Below the pieces are notes generated by a model. It had not been told where the DNA came from and did no database searches. It saw only the letters and a program-made list of their open reading frames with translations. From NCBI RefSeq assembly GCF_900167255.1, contig NZ_FUYB01000008.1:62001-126000 (forward strand): a stretch of DNA of 64,000 bases, given 5' to 3'. Of this stretch, positions 17,568 to 27,261 are shown piece by piece. Every line of letters begins with the position of its first letter. Within the stretch, counting starts at the first letter, position 1. Position numbers and translations under genes: made by a program. The DNA is from Thiothrix eikelboomii. GTDB lineage: Bacteria > Pseudomonadota > Gammaproteobacteria > Thiotrichales > Thiotrichaceae.

Positions 17568-17603
17568 TTCACGTATACTAGAACATGTTAACGTATACGT
17601 CAA
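17568..17603. promoter_or_regulatory. MerR/LiuR-type operator, one strong and one degenerate copy
   Basis: TTAACGTATACGTCAA (17588-17603) contains the perfect palindrome ACGTATACGT and resembles the LiuR-type operator as I remember it (ACGT half-sites flanked by TT/AA). It covers the -35 box. A weaker copy, TTCACGTATACTAGAA (17568-17583), lies exactly 20 bases away over the -10 box. Binding here would block RNA polymerase, which suggests autorepression. Assignment to this regulator is inference from position. Confidence 0.6.
17575..17603 (-). promoter_or_regulatory. Sigma-70 promoter of the merR-fadA-fadN-fadE operon
   Basis: On the minus strand, -35 TTGACG (17598-17603) and -10 TAGTAT (17575-17580) are separated by 17 bases. 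The predicted transcript starts near 17568, leaving only about 10 bases before the merR ATG at 17558, so the mRNA has a very short leader. Confidence 0.7.
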
Positions 17604-17825
17604 CATGAATTAAATTTAAGCAATCCCTGAAAATCTTACGCTCATCAGGAAAGTAGGTCTTTTACAACAGTGTCATTTATGCTACATAGTGTTACGCAAG
17701 GTAACAGAGCTTAAGAGCGAGTTTTTAACTAAAATGAAGCTGGCCGAAAAGCCTTGAGGTGATAGAAAGATTGAGGTTTTTTCGTAAGTTAGGTTACCAA
17801 ATCGAAAAAACTATCTGGATAGCAA

Positions 17826-17854
17826 TTGTGTCTCGATAGTGTTGGCTTTATAAT
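17826..17854 (+). promoter_or_regulatory. Sigma-70 promoter of the porin gene
   Basis: -35 TTGTGT (17826-17831), 17-base spacer, perfect -10 TATAAT (17849-17854). The ATG of the porin is at 17897, giving a 5' leader of about 35 bases. Between the merR start and here (17604-17825) I see only AT-rich sequence and no other gene. Confidence 0.75.
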
Positions 17855-17896
17855 ACAGTTCGCTGCGTTTATGCAACGGTGGAATGGGAAACTACT

Positions 17897-18817
17897 ATGA
17901 AATTGAAAAATCTGACAATCGCCATCGCAATGGCAAGTTTGGCTGCGACTTCTTTCGCCGCTCAAGCTGAAGATGGTACTTCTTTCTATGGCTCTGTTCG
18001 TGTTGGTATCAATAGCACTGACAATGGTGTTGCTTCGACAACACAAATCCAAAACTGGTACTCACGGATGGGCTTCAAGGCTGAAACTGAAGTCGCTGAC
18101 GGCTTAAAAGGTTTCGGTCATTATGAATTTGGTGTTGACACTGATTCTGCTGATAACGCTAATGGTGCACTTAGCACTCGTAAAGCGTATGTTGGTTTGA
18201 AAGGTGGCTTCGGTCGTGTCCGTCTGGGCCAAGACTATCACACTTTCTATAATGCTGTGATCGCACCAATGGATATCGCATGGGATTCGGGTGGTACAGG
18301 TGCAAGTGCTTTAGGTACTTATACAGGCCGTACTGGCGAAGCGTTAAGCTATGACACTACATTTGGTCAAATTGGCTTAGCGGCTACGATGTATCAAGGC
18401 GATGATACTTATAACGACGGTTATGAAGTAGGCGCTACTTTCGGCGCTGGCCCAGTTAAAGTGGGCGTTGCCTATAAAGATGCTGATTTCAGCGGTGCTG
18501 CTGAAGATACCAGCAAAGCCTATGGCGTTTCTTTAGGTGGCAAATTAGGCCCTGCAGAATACGGCTTTGCTTACACTGATCGTGATAACACCGGTAACTC
18601 TATCGACTTACACTTAGGTTATGCGGGTGCTTACTTAGCTTATGGTCAAGCTGATTTAGATTCTGGCGCCAAGCCAACTAGCGTTTCAGTAGGTTATACT
18701 TTACCAATCGGCAAGAAAACTTCTGCTTGGTTTGAAGCTCAACAATCTGACAATGACTTAGGCGCGAAAGATAGCGAAGTCACCAAACTGAAAGCTGCTC
18801 TGAAATACGACTTCTAA
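17897..18817 (+). CDS. Gram-negative outer-membrane porin
   Basis: 306 aa; signal peptide about 1-24 (SFAAQA), mature chain starting with the typical porin strand GTSFYGSVRVGI and ending LKAALKYDF, with the terminal Phe used for recognition by the BAM complex. SRMGFKAETEVADGL, RKAYVGLKGGFGRVRLGQ and the alternating strand pattern fit a 16-strand trimeric porin of the OmpC-like superfamily. The ATG at 17897 was preferred to a GTG six codons upstream because it starts a proper signal peptide. Strong promoter and terminator suggest high, single-gene expression. Confidence 0.93.
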   Translation: MKLKNLTIAIAMASLAATSFAAQAEDGTSFYGSVRVGINSTDNGVASTTQIQNWYSRMGFKAETEVADGLKGFGHYEFGVDTDSADNANGALSTRKAYVGLKGGFGRVRLGQDYHTFYNAVIAPMDIAWDSGGTGASALGTYTGRTGEALSYDTTFGQIGLAATMYQGDDTYNDGYEVGATFGAGPVKVGVAYKDADFSGAAEDTSKAYGVSLGGKLGPAEYGFAYTDRDNTGNSIDLHLGYAGAYLAYGQADLDSGAKPTSVSVGYTLPIGKKTSAWFEAQQSDNDLGAKDSEVTKLKAALKYDF

Positions 18818-18842
18818 CTTAGAATACGTATTTGAACTTATA

Positions 18843-18871
18843 AAAAAGGATGCATTCAGCATCCTTTTTTT
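18843..18871 (+). terminator. Intrinsic terminator after the porin
   Basis: Stem GGATGC/GCATCC with loop ATTCA, flanked by a run of A before and seven T after; the A/T flanks can extend the stem. It is symmetrical enough to also stop minus-strand transcription, but the convergent metZ ends just beyond it. Confidence 0.9.
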
Positions 18872-18892
18872 ATGCTTGCAGCGAATGCTTTA

Positions 18893-20074
18893 TTAAAGCT
18901 TTAAACCCCGCTGTACGTCTTGTTGAATATCCATGAGATTCTCCAAACCCACTGACACTCGCACTAAGCCCTCCTCAATCCCCACAGCAGCGCGTTGCTC
19001 AGCGTTTAAGCGGCTGTGCGTCGTGGTTGCCGGATGGGTAATGGTCGTTTTCGTATCCCCAAGATTAGCCGTAATCGAGAGCATCTGGGTATGATCAATC
19101 AAACGCCAAGCCGCAGCCTGCCCGCCCTTGACCACAAAAGACACTACACCCCCAAAGCCAGTTTGTTGCTTTTTAGCCAACTCATGTTGAGGATGAGAGG
19201 CTAACCCCGGATAGTAGACACGCTCAATTTCAGGTTGCTCGCTCAACCATTGCGCAAACCCAAGCGCTTGCTGACAATGGGCTAGCATTCTAAGCTTCAA
19301 GGTCTCTAAACCTTTGAGGAAGATCCAAGCATTAAACGGACTCATGGTTACCCCACCCGAACGTAATACCCCAAATACCTCCTTACCAACTCGCTCAGCA
19401 TCACCCACGACTGCACCACCCATAGCACGCCCTTGACCATCTAAATATTTAGTCGCTGAATGCACAATCACATCCGCTCCTAACTCTAAAGGTCGCTGCA
19501 AAGCCGGCGTACAGAAGCAATTATCAATCACTAATAAACTTTGATTCCGATGGGCTAAGCGCGCCAGCTCTTGAATATCAACCAACTCAGTCAAGGGATT
19601 AGACGGTGTTTCGGCAAATAGCAGCCTAGTATTTGCTTGTAAGGCCTGCTCCCAAGCCGCTAAATCCGCCAGCGGTACAAAACTGACTTGCACTCCAAAC
19701 TTTTGGATATAATTTTGCAGTAGTACCGTAGTTGTCCCAAATACTGAGCTAGAACAAATCAGATGATCGCCTGTTTTCAGAAAAGCCAACAACACCGCCA
19801 AGACTGCCGACATCCCCGAAGAAGTTGCGACACAGCTTTCCCCACCCTCAAGAGCGGCTAAGCGCTCCTGAAAATAGCGCACGGTAGGATTAGTCATGCG
19901 CGAATAAATATTCCCTGCCTCTGTTCCGGCAAAACGCGCAGCAGCCTCTGCAGCCGAGGCAAATACAAAGCTTGAAGTCGGAAAAATAGCTTCAGCATGT
20001 TCACCTTCAAGCGTGCGCTGATGGCCTGCTCGAATGGCTAAGGTTTCAAAGCTCCAATCATTCTTGTCGTGCAT
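18893..20074 (-). CDS. metZ: O-succinylhomoserine sulfhydrylase MetZ
   Basis: PLP enzyme joining O-succinylhomoserine and sulfide to homocysteine in methionine synthesis. Cys/Met-metabolism family blocks: YSRMTNPTV, SSGMSAVLAVLLAF, ETPSNPL, VIDNCFCTPALQRP, the PLP-lysine motif VHSATKYLDGQGR, and the C-terminal ITHPATTTHSRL. The start at 20074 (MHDKNDWSFETLAIRAGH) is the standard MetZ N-terminus. Its place downstream of purF is conserved in Pseudomonas and relatives, where metZ is the assigned function; here an L,D-transpeptidase gene sits between. Related sulfhydrylases (O-acetyl type) are the alternative. Confidence 0.9.
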   Translation of the reverse strand: MHDKNDWSFETLAIRAGHQRTLEGEHAEAIFPTSSFVFASAAEAAARFAGTEAGNIYSRMTNPTVRYFQERLAALEGGESCVATSSGMSAVLAVLLAFLKTGDHLICSSSVFGTTTVLLQNYIQKFGVQVSFVPLADLAAWEQALQANTRLLFAETPSNPLTELVDIQELARLAHRNQSLLVIDNCFCTPALQRPLELGADVIVHSATKYLDGQGRAMGGAVVGDAERVGKEVFGVLRSGGVTMSPFNAWIFLKGLETLKLRMLAHCQQALGFAQWLSEQPEIERVYYPGLASHPQHELAKKQQTGFGGVVSFVVKGGQAAAWRLIDHTQMLSITANLGDTKTTITHPATTTHSRLNAEQRAAVGIEEGLVRVSVGLENLMDIQQDVQRGLKL

Positions 20075-20103
20075 TATGCAAGCACCCACATCACCAGTCT
20101 CCG

Positions 20104-20799
20104 TTATTTCCGTTGCGCGATTACAACCAAAGTATCCTCGCCAACACGCTCATATAAATCAACAACATCTTGATTACGCATCCGAATACAGCCATGCGAA
20201 GCGGGTGCACCTAAGCGCCCCTCCTCATCAGTACCATGAATATAAATATAACGCTGATAAGAATCGACTGCCCCACCCTTATTTAGGCCCGGCTCTAAAC
20301 CATCCAACCACATCACTCGCGTGGTGACATTATCTTCACCACTACGCGCACCGGCAGCTGTTAGAATCTTAGCCACACGCCCCGTATTTTGGCGGGCTTT
20401 AAATACCGTGCCAAGAGGTGCACCGTCGCCGATCTTTTGTGCTAAGCGATGTACTCCCAAAGGTGTTTGATTGCTGCCTTTACGACTACCTAAACCAGCT
20501 TCAGCAGTAGAAATCACCCAGCGGCCGCCGACTTGACCCGCTTCAATCAAAAATAACTCTTGGGTCGTCGCGTCAATTAAGATCACTTGCTGGCTAGAAT
20601 ACTGAGGAAAGCGCTGTTGTAAGTCTTGCAACAGCCCTGAAAAATTACCGACACCTTGCCCCGCCCCCTGCGCTTGCGTAGCTAGCACTGGAGGGGCTGC
20701 TGGACTTTCTGCATTCAGCTGCGTACTCAGCAAATTAATCGCTATCGCGCAAGTCAATGGCAGCATCCCGAAGCCCAGTTTTTTGTTTTTCTTGATCAT
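20104..20799 (-). CDS. Secreted L,D-transpeptidase (YkuD domain)
   Basis: Periplasmic enzyme forming 3-3 cross-links in peptidoglycan or attaching proteins to it. 231 aa; N-terminal hydrophobic signal (about 8-30, ending LNA), then a YkuD domain with [28 protein letters not shown] and the catalytic ASHGCIRM (Cys nucleophile). The start lies inside the 3' end of purF (65-base overlap in another frame); an ATG at 20766 would still overlap. It separates purF from metZ, which are usually adjacent, so it is probably a later addition to this cluster. Confidence 0.9.
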   Translation of the reverse strand: MIKKNKKLGFGMLPLTCAIAINLLSTQLNAESPAAPPVLATQAQGAGQGVGNFSGLLQDLQQRFPQYSSQQVILIDATTQELFLIEAGQVGGRWVISTAEAGLGSRKGSNQTPLGVHRLAQKIGDGAPLGTVFKARQNTGRVAKILTAAGARSGEDNVTTRVMWLDGLEPGLNKGGAVDSYQRYIYIHGTDEEGRLGAPASHGCIRMRNQDVVDLYERVGEDTLVVIAQRK

Positions 20800-22240
20800 T
20801 ACGTTGTGCCTCTAATTCGACAAAATAATCAGCCGCTTCACCAGTCACATACTCACCAGTAAATACTGAACAATCAAAATTCCGCAAACGCGGATTTCCT
20901 TTTTGAATCGCTGCCACCAAATCATCGAGTGACAAATAAAATAAACGGTCGACACCAATGGCTTGAGCAACCTCTTCTTCCGTGCGCTCATGAGCTATGA
21001 GTTCTTTCGCCGCAGGCATGTCGATACCGTAGATATTTGGATAACGAATCGGTGGCGAAGCGGAAGCAAAATAAACTTTTTTAGCGCCTGAATCCCTTGC
21101 CATTTGAACAATTTCTTCAGAAGTCGTTCCACGCACAATCGAGTCATCGACGAGTAAGACATTCTTATCTCTAAACTCGACATGCAAAGGATTCAGTTTC
21201 TGACGCACCGATTTTTTCCGCTGTTTCTGCCCCGGCATAATGAAAGTACGCCCAATGTAACGGTTTTTCATAAAACCCTCACGATAAGGCACACCTAAGG
21301 TATAAGCCATTTCCAAAGCTGAAGTACGGCTCGTATCGGGAATTGGCATCACCACATCAATATCATGATCCGGCCAAACCCGCTTGATTTGTTCCGCTAA
21401 TTTATGCCCCATCCGCATCCGTGTTTTGTGCACAAATACATTATCAATAATCGAGTCTGGACGAGCGAAATATACATATTCAAAAATACAGGTATTATAC
21501 TGCGGGCTATCACTGCATTGGCGAGTGAAAACCTTGCCATCATGCGTAATAAAAATAGCTTCACCCGGCTCAATATCACGCACTAAGCGATAACCTTGCG
21601 CATCTAAAGCGACACTTTCAGAGGCCAGCATATACTCATTGCCACGTGCGGTTTCCCGCACACCATAGACGAGAGGGCGAATCCCATTTGGATCACGAAA
21701 TCCCACTAAGCCATCCCGAGTTAGCATCGCCACCACTGCATAAGCACCTTTACAACGGCGATGCACTCCCTCAACAGCGGCAAAAATATCCTCTGGGCGC
21801 ACATAAAAAGCATCTTGCTTTAATAATTCTTGCGCAAAAATATTCAGCAGAATCTCAGAATCAGAATTAGTATTAATCTGCCGACGATCTTGCATATATA
21901 AATCTTTACGCAGCTCTGCGGCATTGGTGAGATTACCATTATGCGCTAGCGAGATCCCATAAGGGCTGTTCACATAAAAGGGCTGAGCTTCAGCTGACGA
22001 CGAAGAGCCCGCTGTCGGATAACGCACATGACCGATGCCCATCGAACCGAGCAAGCTACGCATGTGTTGCTCAAGAAATACTTCTTTCACTAAACCATTG
22101 TCACGTCGCAAATACAATTTGCGACCGTCACTAGTGACAATACCAGCAGCATCTTGACCTCGGTGTTGTAAGACAGTTAAGCCATCATAAAGCGCTTGAT
22201 TCACTGGCTCTTGACTAACAATCCCAATAATTCCACACAT
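20735..22240 (-). CDS. purF: Amidophosphoribosyltransferase PurF
   Basis: First committed step of purine synthesis: glutamine plus PRPP to 5-phosphoribosylamine. The start at 22240 puts the catalytic Cys directly after Met (MCGIIGIVS), as needed for the N-terminal-nucleophile glutaminase domain; an ATG five codons upstream would bury it. [20 protein letters not shown] and GISLAHNGN follow. The phosphoribosyltransferase half has the PRPP loop [13 protein letters not shown] and [15 protein letters not shown]. Downstream of cvpA, the usual arrangement. Confidence 0.97.
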   Translation of the reverse strand: MCGIIGIVSQEPVNQALYDGLTVLQHRGQDAAGIVTSDGRKLYLRRDNGLVKEVFLEQHMRSLLGSMGIGHVRYPTAGSSSSAEAQPFYVNSPYGISLAHNGNLTNAAELRKDLYMQDRRQINTNSDSEILLNIFAQELLKQDAFYVRPEDIFAAVEGVHRRCKGAYAVVAMLTRDGLVGFRDPNGIRPLVYGVRETARGNEYMLASESVALDAQGYRLVRDIEPGEAIFITHDGKVFTRQCSDSPQYNTCIFEYVYFARPDSIIDNVFVHKTRMRMGHKLAEQIKRVWPDHDIDVVMPIPDTSRTSALEMAYTLGVPYREGFMKNRYIGRTFIMPGQKQRKKSVRQKLNPLHVEFRDKNVLLVDDSIVRGTTSEEIVQMARDSGAKKVYFASASPPIRYPNIYGIDMPAAKELIAHERTEEEVAQAIGVDRLFYLSLDDLVAAIQKGNPRLRNFDCSVFTGEYVTGEAADYFVELEAQRNDQEKQKTGLRDAAIDLRDSD

Positions 22241-22342
22241 ACGCAGTTGACCCAACTACAAAAACAAAACGGCATTTTACCCTTCTTCACCCGAAAAGCC
22301 ATGCACAGCATCCAACTGCTGTAAAATCAAAACTTAGTGAGT

Positions 22343-22900
22343 TTATTCAGCAGGTGAGACATTGGGTGCAGAAGCGGGTGTCGGTAAGGGATTGGCAGCA
22401 CCTTTTTCCAGAAAATTAGACACATCAGCAGGAATATAGTTTTTCAATTTAAGTGCAGCTAATTCAAAAGAAGGCAATAAACGCGATTCTTTCCACCAAG
22501 CATTCGCTGGTAGGCTGGTTAGACCTAATAAAACCACTGCCAAAGTCACTAATAAAGCCCCTCGGAAAGCACCGAATAGGCCTCCAAAAAAGCGATCAAC
22601 CCCGCCGAGGCCAATAGCAGAAACAGCCGCATTGAATAAATAATTAATGATGGCGCCTACCACCAAGACCCCAAAAAAGATAATAGCAAAGGCAATACCA
22701 AGGCGTGCAACCTCGCTTTGCAGTGCAAACGGTAATTGAGCAGCTAGAGGGCGGACATACAAGAAAGCAAAAGCCGCCGCTGCGATCCAAGTCGCCAACG
22801 AAACGGCTTCACGAACAAAGCCACGCACCAAACCGATGAGCGCAGATAAGACAATCAGAATAATAATGCCTAAATCTACCAAATCAGCAGAAACTTGCAT
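22343..22900 (-). CDS. cvpA: CvpA family membrane protein
   Basis: 185-aa inner-membrane protein with four hydrophobic helices (about 8-30, 32-52, 65-90, 103-125), DLGIIILIVLSALIGLVRGF at the start and the RFFGGLFGAFRGALLV block typical of CvpA, then a Pro/Ala-rich tail. CvpA is linked to colicin V production and to purF expression and envelope stress in enterobacteria; the molecular role is not settled. 102 bases upstream of purF on the same strand. Confidence 0.92.
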   Translation of the reverse strand: MQVSADLVDLGIIILIVLSALIGLVRGFVREAVSLATWIAAAAFAFLYVRPLAAQLPFALQSEVARLGIAFAIIFFGVLVVGAIINYLFNAAVSAIGLGGVDRFFGGLFGAFRGALLVTLAVVLLGLTSLPANAWWKESRLLPSFELAALKLKNYIPADVSNFLEKGAANPLPTPASAPNVSPAE

Positions 22901-22920
22901 GCGTGGCTTACCTTTACACC

Positions 22921-24198
22921 TTAGTTTTTAGTCACAAAACTATTTTGAACATACTGGTTTTGTGTATAGCGAGCCTTCATTCTAGACTGAACTGCAGCCG
23001 CATCACCTTTACCCGGATAAGTCCCCACACGTACCCGATAAACTGTCTTCCCATCGACTTTAGCGCTGGTTACAAACACCGGATAACCCTCACCCGTCAT
23101 GGCCGTTTTAATACTATCGGCCTTAGCTTTATCAGAGGTTGCCAAGACTTGAATCACATAACCACTCGCCGAAGCATCTGCGGTCGTAACTGCAGGCTTT
23201 TCGGCAGGATTGGCCGTTACACGACGCTCGGTTGTCGTGGTAGTCGTTGTTGTCGTGGTAGCTGGGCGGGTACTCGCTGTATTACGCGGCTGCGCACTCG
23301 GGGCTGGAACAGGGCGCTCATTCACTAAGCGAGGATTTTCAGGCTTTAATTCACCCGAGCTTACTGCTGGGCGGTCTTTTGTACTGGCATTACTCGCTGT
23401 TGAGCTGGATTTATTAGTACTGGCCACCTTAGCGGTTTCATTACTACTCGCTGTACTCGCCGTGCTTGCTGTTTTAGCAGCGGTACTCCCTGCCTCCGTC
23501 GTCGCAGCGGCCTTCGTATTCGCACCCGTAGTGGTCGCATTAGCCCCCATATTCCCAATCCCAGGTTGCTTCTGACCATTTTCAACGACTTCGCGTACCT
23601 CGCCTTGCTTTGGATCACGCACTTGGAAGCCCGTAGTATCCGATTGCATTTGGCTAGTCATGCCTTGAATGGCTTGTTTGCCAGACTCGACCGCACCTGC
23701 CACCGCCGTTCCAGCCGCAGCAACGACCCCCGGTTCAGTAGCGCCACCAGTTGCACTGGTCGTAGAGCTGCTTGGCGCTGCTGTATTTGGATCAGCAATC
23801 GGCACGGCTGCATTAGGATCTTGAGTACCTAAAACATTTTGTGCTTGCTGTTGAGCCGGATCAGCCGCTGCGGTCGCTCCACCCGCCGCAGCGCCTGCGC
23901 CACCCGCGTTGGTTGAACCAATTGCATATTCTTGATTAGGATTAGCACCTGCTTGCTGCGTGGCCGGATCAGTCGCTGAATTGGCAGCTGCTAAGTTAGC
24001 CTCGCCCGTTTGAGCCTGATCTTCTTTGACCCCCGGGAAACCTAAAATTGGGGTAGATTCCTGAGTTTGCTCAGCGATCAGATCCTTCTGTTCAGCTGGT
24101 CTGTTCTTACCTTTTAACAACCAAGCGAGCAACAAAGCTGCTATTAATACTAATACAACCGCGCCAATCATACGTTTGGTTGTTGACTTGTTGTCCAT
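22921..24198 (-). CDS. SPOR-domain membrane protein (DedD-like)
   Basis: 425 aa: short cytoplasmic N-terminus, one membrane helix (about 11-30, VVLVLIAALLLAWLL), a very long Ala/Thr/Ser/Asn-rich low-complexity linker (about 50-340) and a C-terminal SPOR domain (about 345-420: GYVIQVLATSDKAKAD, GYPVFVTS, YRVRVGTYPGKGDA). SPOR domains bind denuded glycans at the division septum. In gammaproteobacteria a DedD-like SPOR protein lies between folC and cvpA, as here. The linker is much longer than in E. coli DedD and includes a run of seven or more Thr. Confidence 0.92.
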   Translation of the reverse strand: MDNKSTTKRMIGAVVLVLIAALLLAWLLKGKNRPAEQKDLIAEQTQESTPILGFPGVKEDQAQTGEANLAAANSATDPATQQAGANPNQEYAIGSTNAGGAGAAAGGATAAADPAQQQAQNVLGTQDPNAAVPIADPNTAAPSSSTTSATGGATEPGVVAAAGTAVAGAVESGKQAIQGMTSQMQSDTTGFQVRDPKQGEVREVVENGQKQPGIGNMGANATTTGANTKAAATTEAGSTAAKTASTASTASSNETAKVASTNKSSSTASNASTKDRPAVSSGELKPENPRLVNERPVPAPSAQPRNTASTRPATTTTTTTTTTERRVTANPAEKPAVTTADASASGYVIQVLATSDKAKADSIKTAMTGEGYPVFVTSAKVDGKTVYRVRVGTYPGKGDAAAVQSRMKARYTQNQYVQNSFVTKN

Positions 24199-24255
24199 TG
24201 TCCCGATACTCCTTAATTAATACACTCAAATGCGCCGAGGGGTGCGCTCCAGCAC

Positions 24256-25551
24256 TTAAAAAATACCGTCTAACGCTTTGGATACTACCAGAAATGATCC
24301 AAAAATCACCACTCTGTCTATAGACGCAACCTGCCTACTTAAGGTTTTCCAAGCATGATAAATATCAGGATAAACTTGAAAATTATTTACATTAGCAGAT
24401 GCGAATGCCGATTGAAGCATTGAAAGAGAGGCGGCTCTGGGAGAATCTAGCGGAAATATATGCCACTCGTCTACTTTGTCTTGCAAGGGACGAATGACAC
24501 CGGCGATATCCTTATCAGCCAATATAGAAAAAATCGTAAAGGTTTTCCCCTCAATTGGATTATTTTTTATCCAATTTGCTAAATTTTCAGCTGCATGAGG
24601 GTTATGTGCCACATCAATCCAGACAGCAGGTTCATTTTGTAACTTTTGTAACCGACCCGCGATACTGACCTTAAGCAGGCCTTGTTGTAAAGCAGCCAGA
24701 TTAACACGTGGTAGCTGCTCAGCCAAAAGCTGTAAAGCCACGACGGCACACGCCGCATTATGTAATTGGACTTGACCTTGCAAACGAGGCAGTGGCAACA
24801 CATAAGTTAACGCTGTGTCTAAGCTTGCTGACCGTAAACAGATCGAGAATTGCTCAATATTCAGTTGCTCTACCGTAAAATCATGGCCAAGCTGTATCAG
24901 CTTAGCCCCTTTTTCTTGTGCAACCTGACTGATACTGAGTGGTGGGTTCGGATCACCACACACTAAAGGTTTGGCTTGGCGGGCAATACCTGCTTTTTCG
25001 CGCCCAATCAGTTCACGGTTATGCCCCAACCAGTCAACATGATCAATACCAATGGACGTGATAATCGCTACCTCAGCCTCCCATAGATTAGTCGCATCCA
25101 AACGCCCCCCTAAACCTACTTCTAAGACTGCAACCTCAACCTTAGCCTCTGTAAAGATCCACATGGCCGCTAAAGTGCCAAACTCAAAATAAGTCAGTGA
25201 GATATTGCCACGTGCTAACTCGATCGCTGTAAAAGCCTGACATAAGTGCTCATCCTCCACGGCTAGACCATTTAAGCTAATGCGTTCGTTATAGCGTAGA
25301 ATATGTGGAGAGGTATAAGAGCCGACTTGATAGCCAGCAGCTTGCAGCATTGTAGTGAGTAGAGCGACCGTAGAGCCTTTACCATTAGTACCTGCAACAG
25401 TAATCACCGGAAAAGTCGGCTGAACTAGTTGTAAGCGAGCAGCCACCTTGGCAATGCGCTCTAAGCCCAACTCAATGCTATTCACATGCAAGCTTTCTTG
25501 CCATGCCAACCAATCGGCTAAGCTCTGTCCAAAGGGAGCGGAAGAGGTCAC
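24256..25551 (-). CDS. folC: Dihydrofolate synthase / folylpolyglutamate synthase FolC
   Basis: Adds glutamate to dihydropteroate and tetrahydrofolates. 431 aa Mur-ligase-like enzyme with P-loop [44 protein letters not shown] and [11 protein letters not shown], and the C-terminal domain with [12 protein letters not shown]. Its start overlaps the end of accD by 4 bases, so translation is probably coupled. Confidence 0.95.
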   Translation of the reverse strand: MTSSAPFGQSLADWLAWQESLHVNSIELGLERIAKVAARLQLVQPTFPVITVAGTNGKGSTVALLTTMLQAAGYQVGSYTSPHILRYNERISLNGLAVEDEHLCQAFTAIELARGNISLTYFEFGTLAAMWIFTEAKVEVAVLEVGLGGRLDATNLWEAEVAIITSIGIDHVDWLGHNRELIGREKAGIARQAKPLVCGDPNPPLSISQVAQEKGAKLIQLGHDFTVEQLNIEQFSICLRSASLDTALTYVLPLPRLQGQVQLHNAACAVVALQLLAEQLPRVNLAALQQGLLKVSIAGRLQKLQNEPAVWIDVAHNPHAAENLANWIKNNPIEGKTFTIFSILADKDIAGVIRPLQDKVDEWHIFPLDSPRAASLSMLQSAFASANVNNFQVYPDIYHAWKTLSRQVASIDRVVIFGSFLVVSKALDGIF

Positions 25552-26438
25552 GCTGCTGCCACGGCTTGCGGATTAGGATTGGGGCGATGTTGCAGGATTG
25601 CTAATAAATCGGCAATCGTTTCCCTGAGCTTATTTCGGTGCACAATTAAATCAATCGCGCCCTTTTGCAAAAGAAATTCACTGCGCTGGAAACCTTCTGG
25701 CAAGGTTTCTCGCACCGTCTGTTCAATCACTCGTGGCCCCGCAAAGCCGATTAAAGCCTTAGGTTCGGCAATATGAATATCGCCTAACATCGCAAAGCTA
25801 GCAGATACCCCACCCATCGTCGGGTCAGTTAAGACTGAAATAAAGGGTAAACCTTTTTCGCTCAGTTTAGTCAGTACTGCGCTGGTTTTAGCCATCTGCA
25901 TCAGTGAAAATAAGGCCTCTTGCATCCGTGCACCCCCACTCGCTGAGAAGCACACAAAGGCTGTTTTTGCCTCAATCGCTGCTTGTGCACCCCGCACGAA
26001 CCGCTCTCCCACGACTGACCCCATTGAACCGCCCATATAGCGGAAGTCAAAGGCCGCTGCCACCACAGGAATACCGCAGACACTGCCTTTCATCACGATC
26101 AGTGCATCTTTTTCATCGGTTTCTTTCTGTGCAGCAACGATACGATCTTTATATTTTTTGGTGTCGCGGAATTTGAGCATATCGGTAGGACCGACTGAAG
26201 CGCCTATCTCTTCGCGCCCCTCTTTATCCAAAAAAATATCCAACCGCTTGCGCCCATAAATCCGCATATGAAACTCACATTTAGGGCAAACTTCATTATT
26301 GCGCTCAAGCTCAGCTTTATAGAGGACAGACTGGCACTCTGGGCACTGCCGCCATAATCCTTCTGGAATGGATTTTTTCTCTGCTGACCCCGATTCAGTA
26401 CGAATACGTGAAGGCAGCAATTTCTCAAACCAACTCAT
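25548..26438 (-). CDS. accD: Acetyl-CoA carboxylase carboxyltransferase subunit beta AccD
   Basis: Beta subunit of the carboxyltransferase that makes malonyl-CoA, with AccA as partner. N-terminal zinc ribbon C32-x2-C35 ... C51-x2-C54, then the carboxyltransferase fold with [14 protein letters not shown]-type block, [24 protein letters not shown] and [12 protein letters not shown]. 296 aa, normal length. In the accD-folC order conserved in gammaproteobacteria, 19 bases after trpA. Confidence 0.97.
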   Translation of the reverse strand: MSWFEKLLPSRIRTESGSAEKKSIPEGLWRQCPECQSVLYKAELERNNEVCPKCEFHMRIYGRKRLDIFLDKEGREEIGASVGPTDMLKFRDTKKYKDRIVAAQKETDEKDALIVMKGSVCGIPVVAAAFDFRYMGGSMGSVVGERFVRGAQAAIEAKTAFVCFSASGGARMQEALFSLMQMAKTSAVLTKLSEKGLPFISVLTDPTMGGVSASFAMLGDIHIAEPKALIGFAGPRVIEQTVRETLPEGFQRSEFLLQKGAIDLIVHRNKLRETIADLLAILQHRPNPNPQAVAAA

Positions 26439-26457
26439 TGTCTCTTTTACCTTTTAG

Positions 26458-27261
26458 TCACGCATCCAGCGCAGTGCGCATGGAGGCTAGCAAACCACTA
26501 ATATTTTTTATAATCCTCGGATGATCATCAGGGGTCGCCTCTACCTGCTTAATCAAAGCACTACCCACCACCACGGCATCCGCAACTTGCCCCACGGCTG
26601 CTGCCGTTGCTGCATCCTTAATCCCAAAACCGACCCCTAAAGCTAACTGCGTATATTCGCGCATTTGCTTTAAGCGCTCAGCCACTTGTGCGGTATCTAG
26701 GGTATTAGCCCCGGTCACACCTTTGAGGGAAACATAATAAATAAAGCCACTCGCAGCCTCAGCAATTGCCTGCATCCGATGAGCAGGAGTCGTTGGTGCT
26801 ACTAAGAAGATGGGGTCTAGACCGTGAGCTTTAAAGAGCGGCAAGACTTGTTTACCCTCTTCGGGGGGAAGATCAACGGTCAACACCCCATCAACACCCG
26901 CTACTTGTGCAGCTTGTGCAAAAGCCTCATACCCCATGATTTCAATAGGGTTCAAATAACCCATTAATACCACCGGAGTAGTCTGATTAGTTTGGCGAAA
27001 CGCTTGCACCATCGCCAAGATACTCGTCAAACTAGTGTTATGCACCAAAGCACGTTCATGGGCTAACTGAATAGTAGGACCATCGGCCATCGGATCAGAG
27101 AAAGGTACACCTAATTCAATAATATTCGCACCCGCTTCAACCATGCTATGCATCAGCGGAACGGTGATTGAGGGATGGGGATCACCTGCAGTGATATAGG
27201 GAATTAAAGCTTTTTTGCCTTGTGCTTGAAGTGTTTGAAAACAAGCTGCGATTCGACTCAT
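26458..27261 (-). CDS. trpA: Tryptophan synthase alpha subunit TrpA
   Basis: Cleaves indole-3-glycerol phosphate to indole and glyceraldehyde-3-phosphate. The catalytic residues fall at the classical positions E49 ([11 protein letters not shown]) and D60 (MADGP). PYITAGDP and GFGIKDA are the other family blocks. 267 aa. The start overlaps the trpB stop by 4 bases (ATGA), fitting the stoichiometric alpha2beta2 complex. Confidence 0.97.
   Translation of the reverse strand: MSRIAACFQTLQAQGKKALIPYITAGDPHPSITVPLMHSMVEAGANIIELGVPFSDPMADGPTIQLAHERALVHNTSLTSILAMVQAFRQTNQTTPVVLMGYLNPIEIMGYEAFAQAAQVAGVDGVLTVDLPPEEGKQVLPLFKAHGLDPIFLVAPTTPAHRMQAIAEAASGFIYYVSLKGVTGANTLDTAQVAERLKQMREYTQLALGVGFGIKDAATAAAVGQVADAVVVGSALIKQVEATPDDHPRIIKNISGLLASMRTALDA

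Noticed and set aside
23210-23575. Plus-strand 121-aa frame rich in Val/Leu, opposite the SPOR protein
   Set aside because: It is the antisense of the Thr/Ala-rich linker; the run of Val is just the reverse of ACN codons. No ribosome site or family match.
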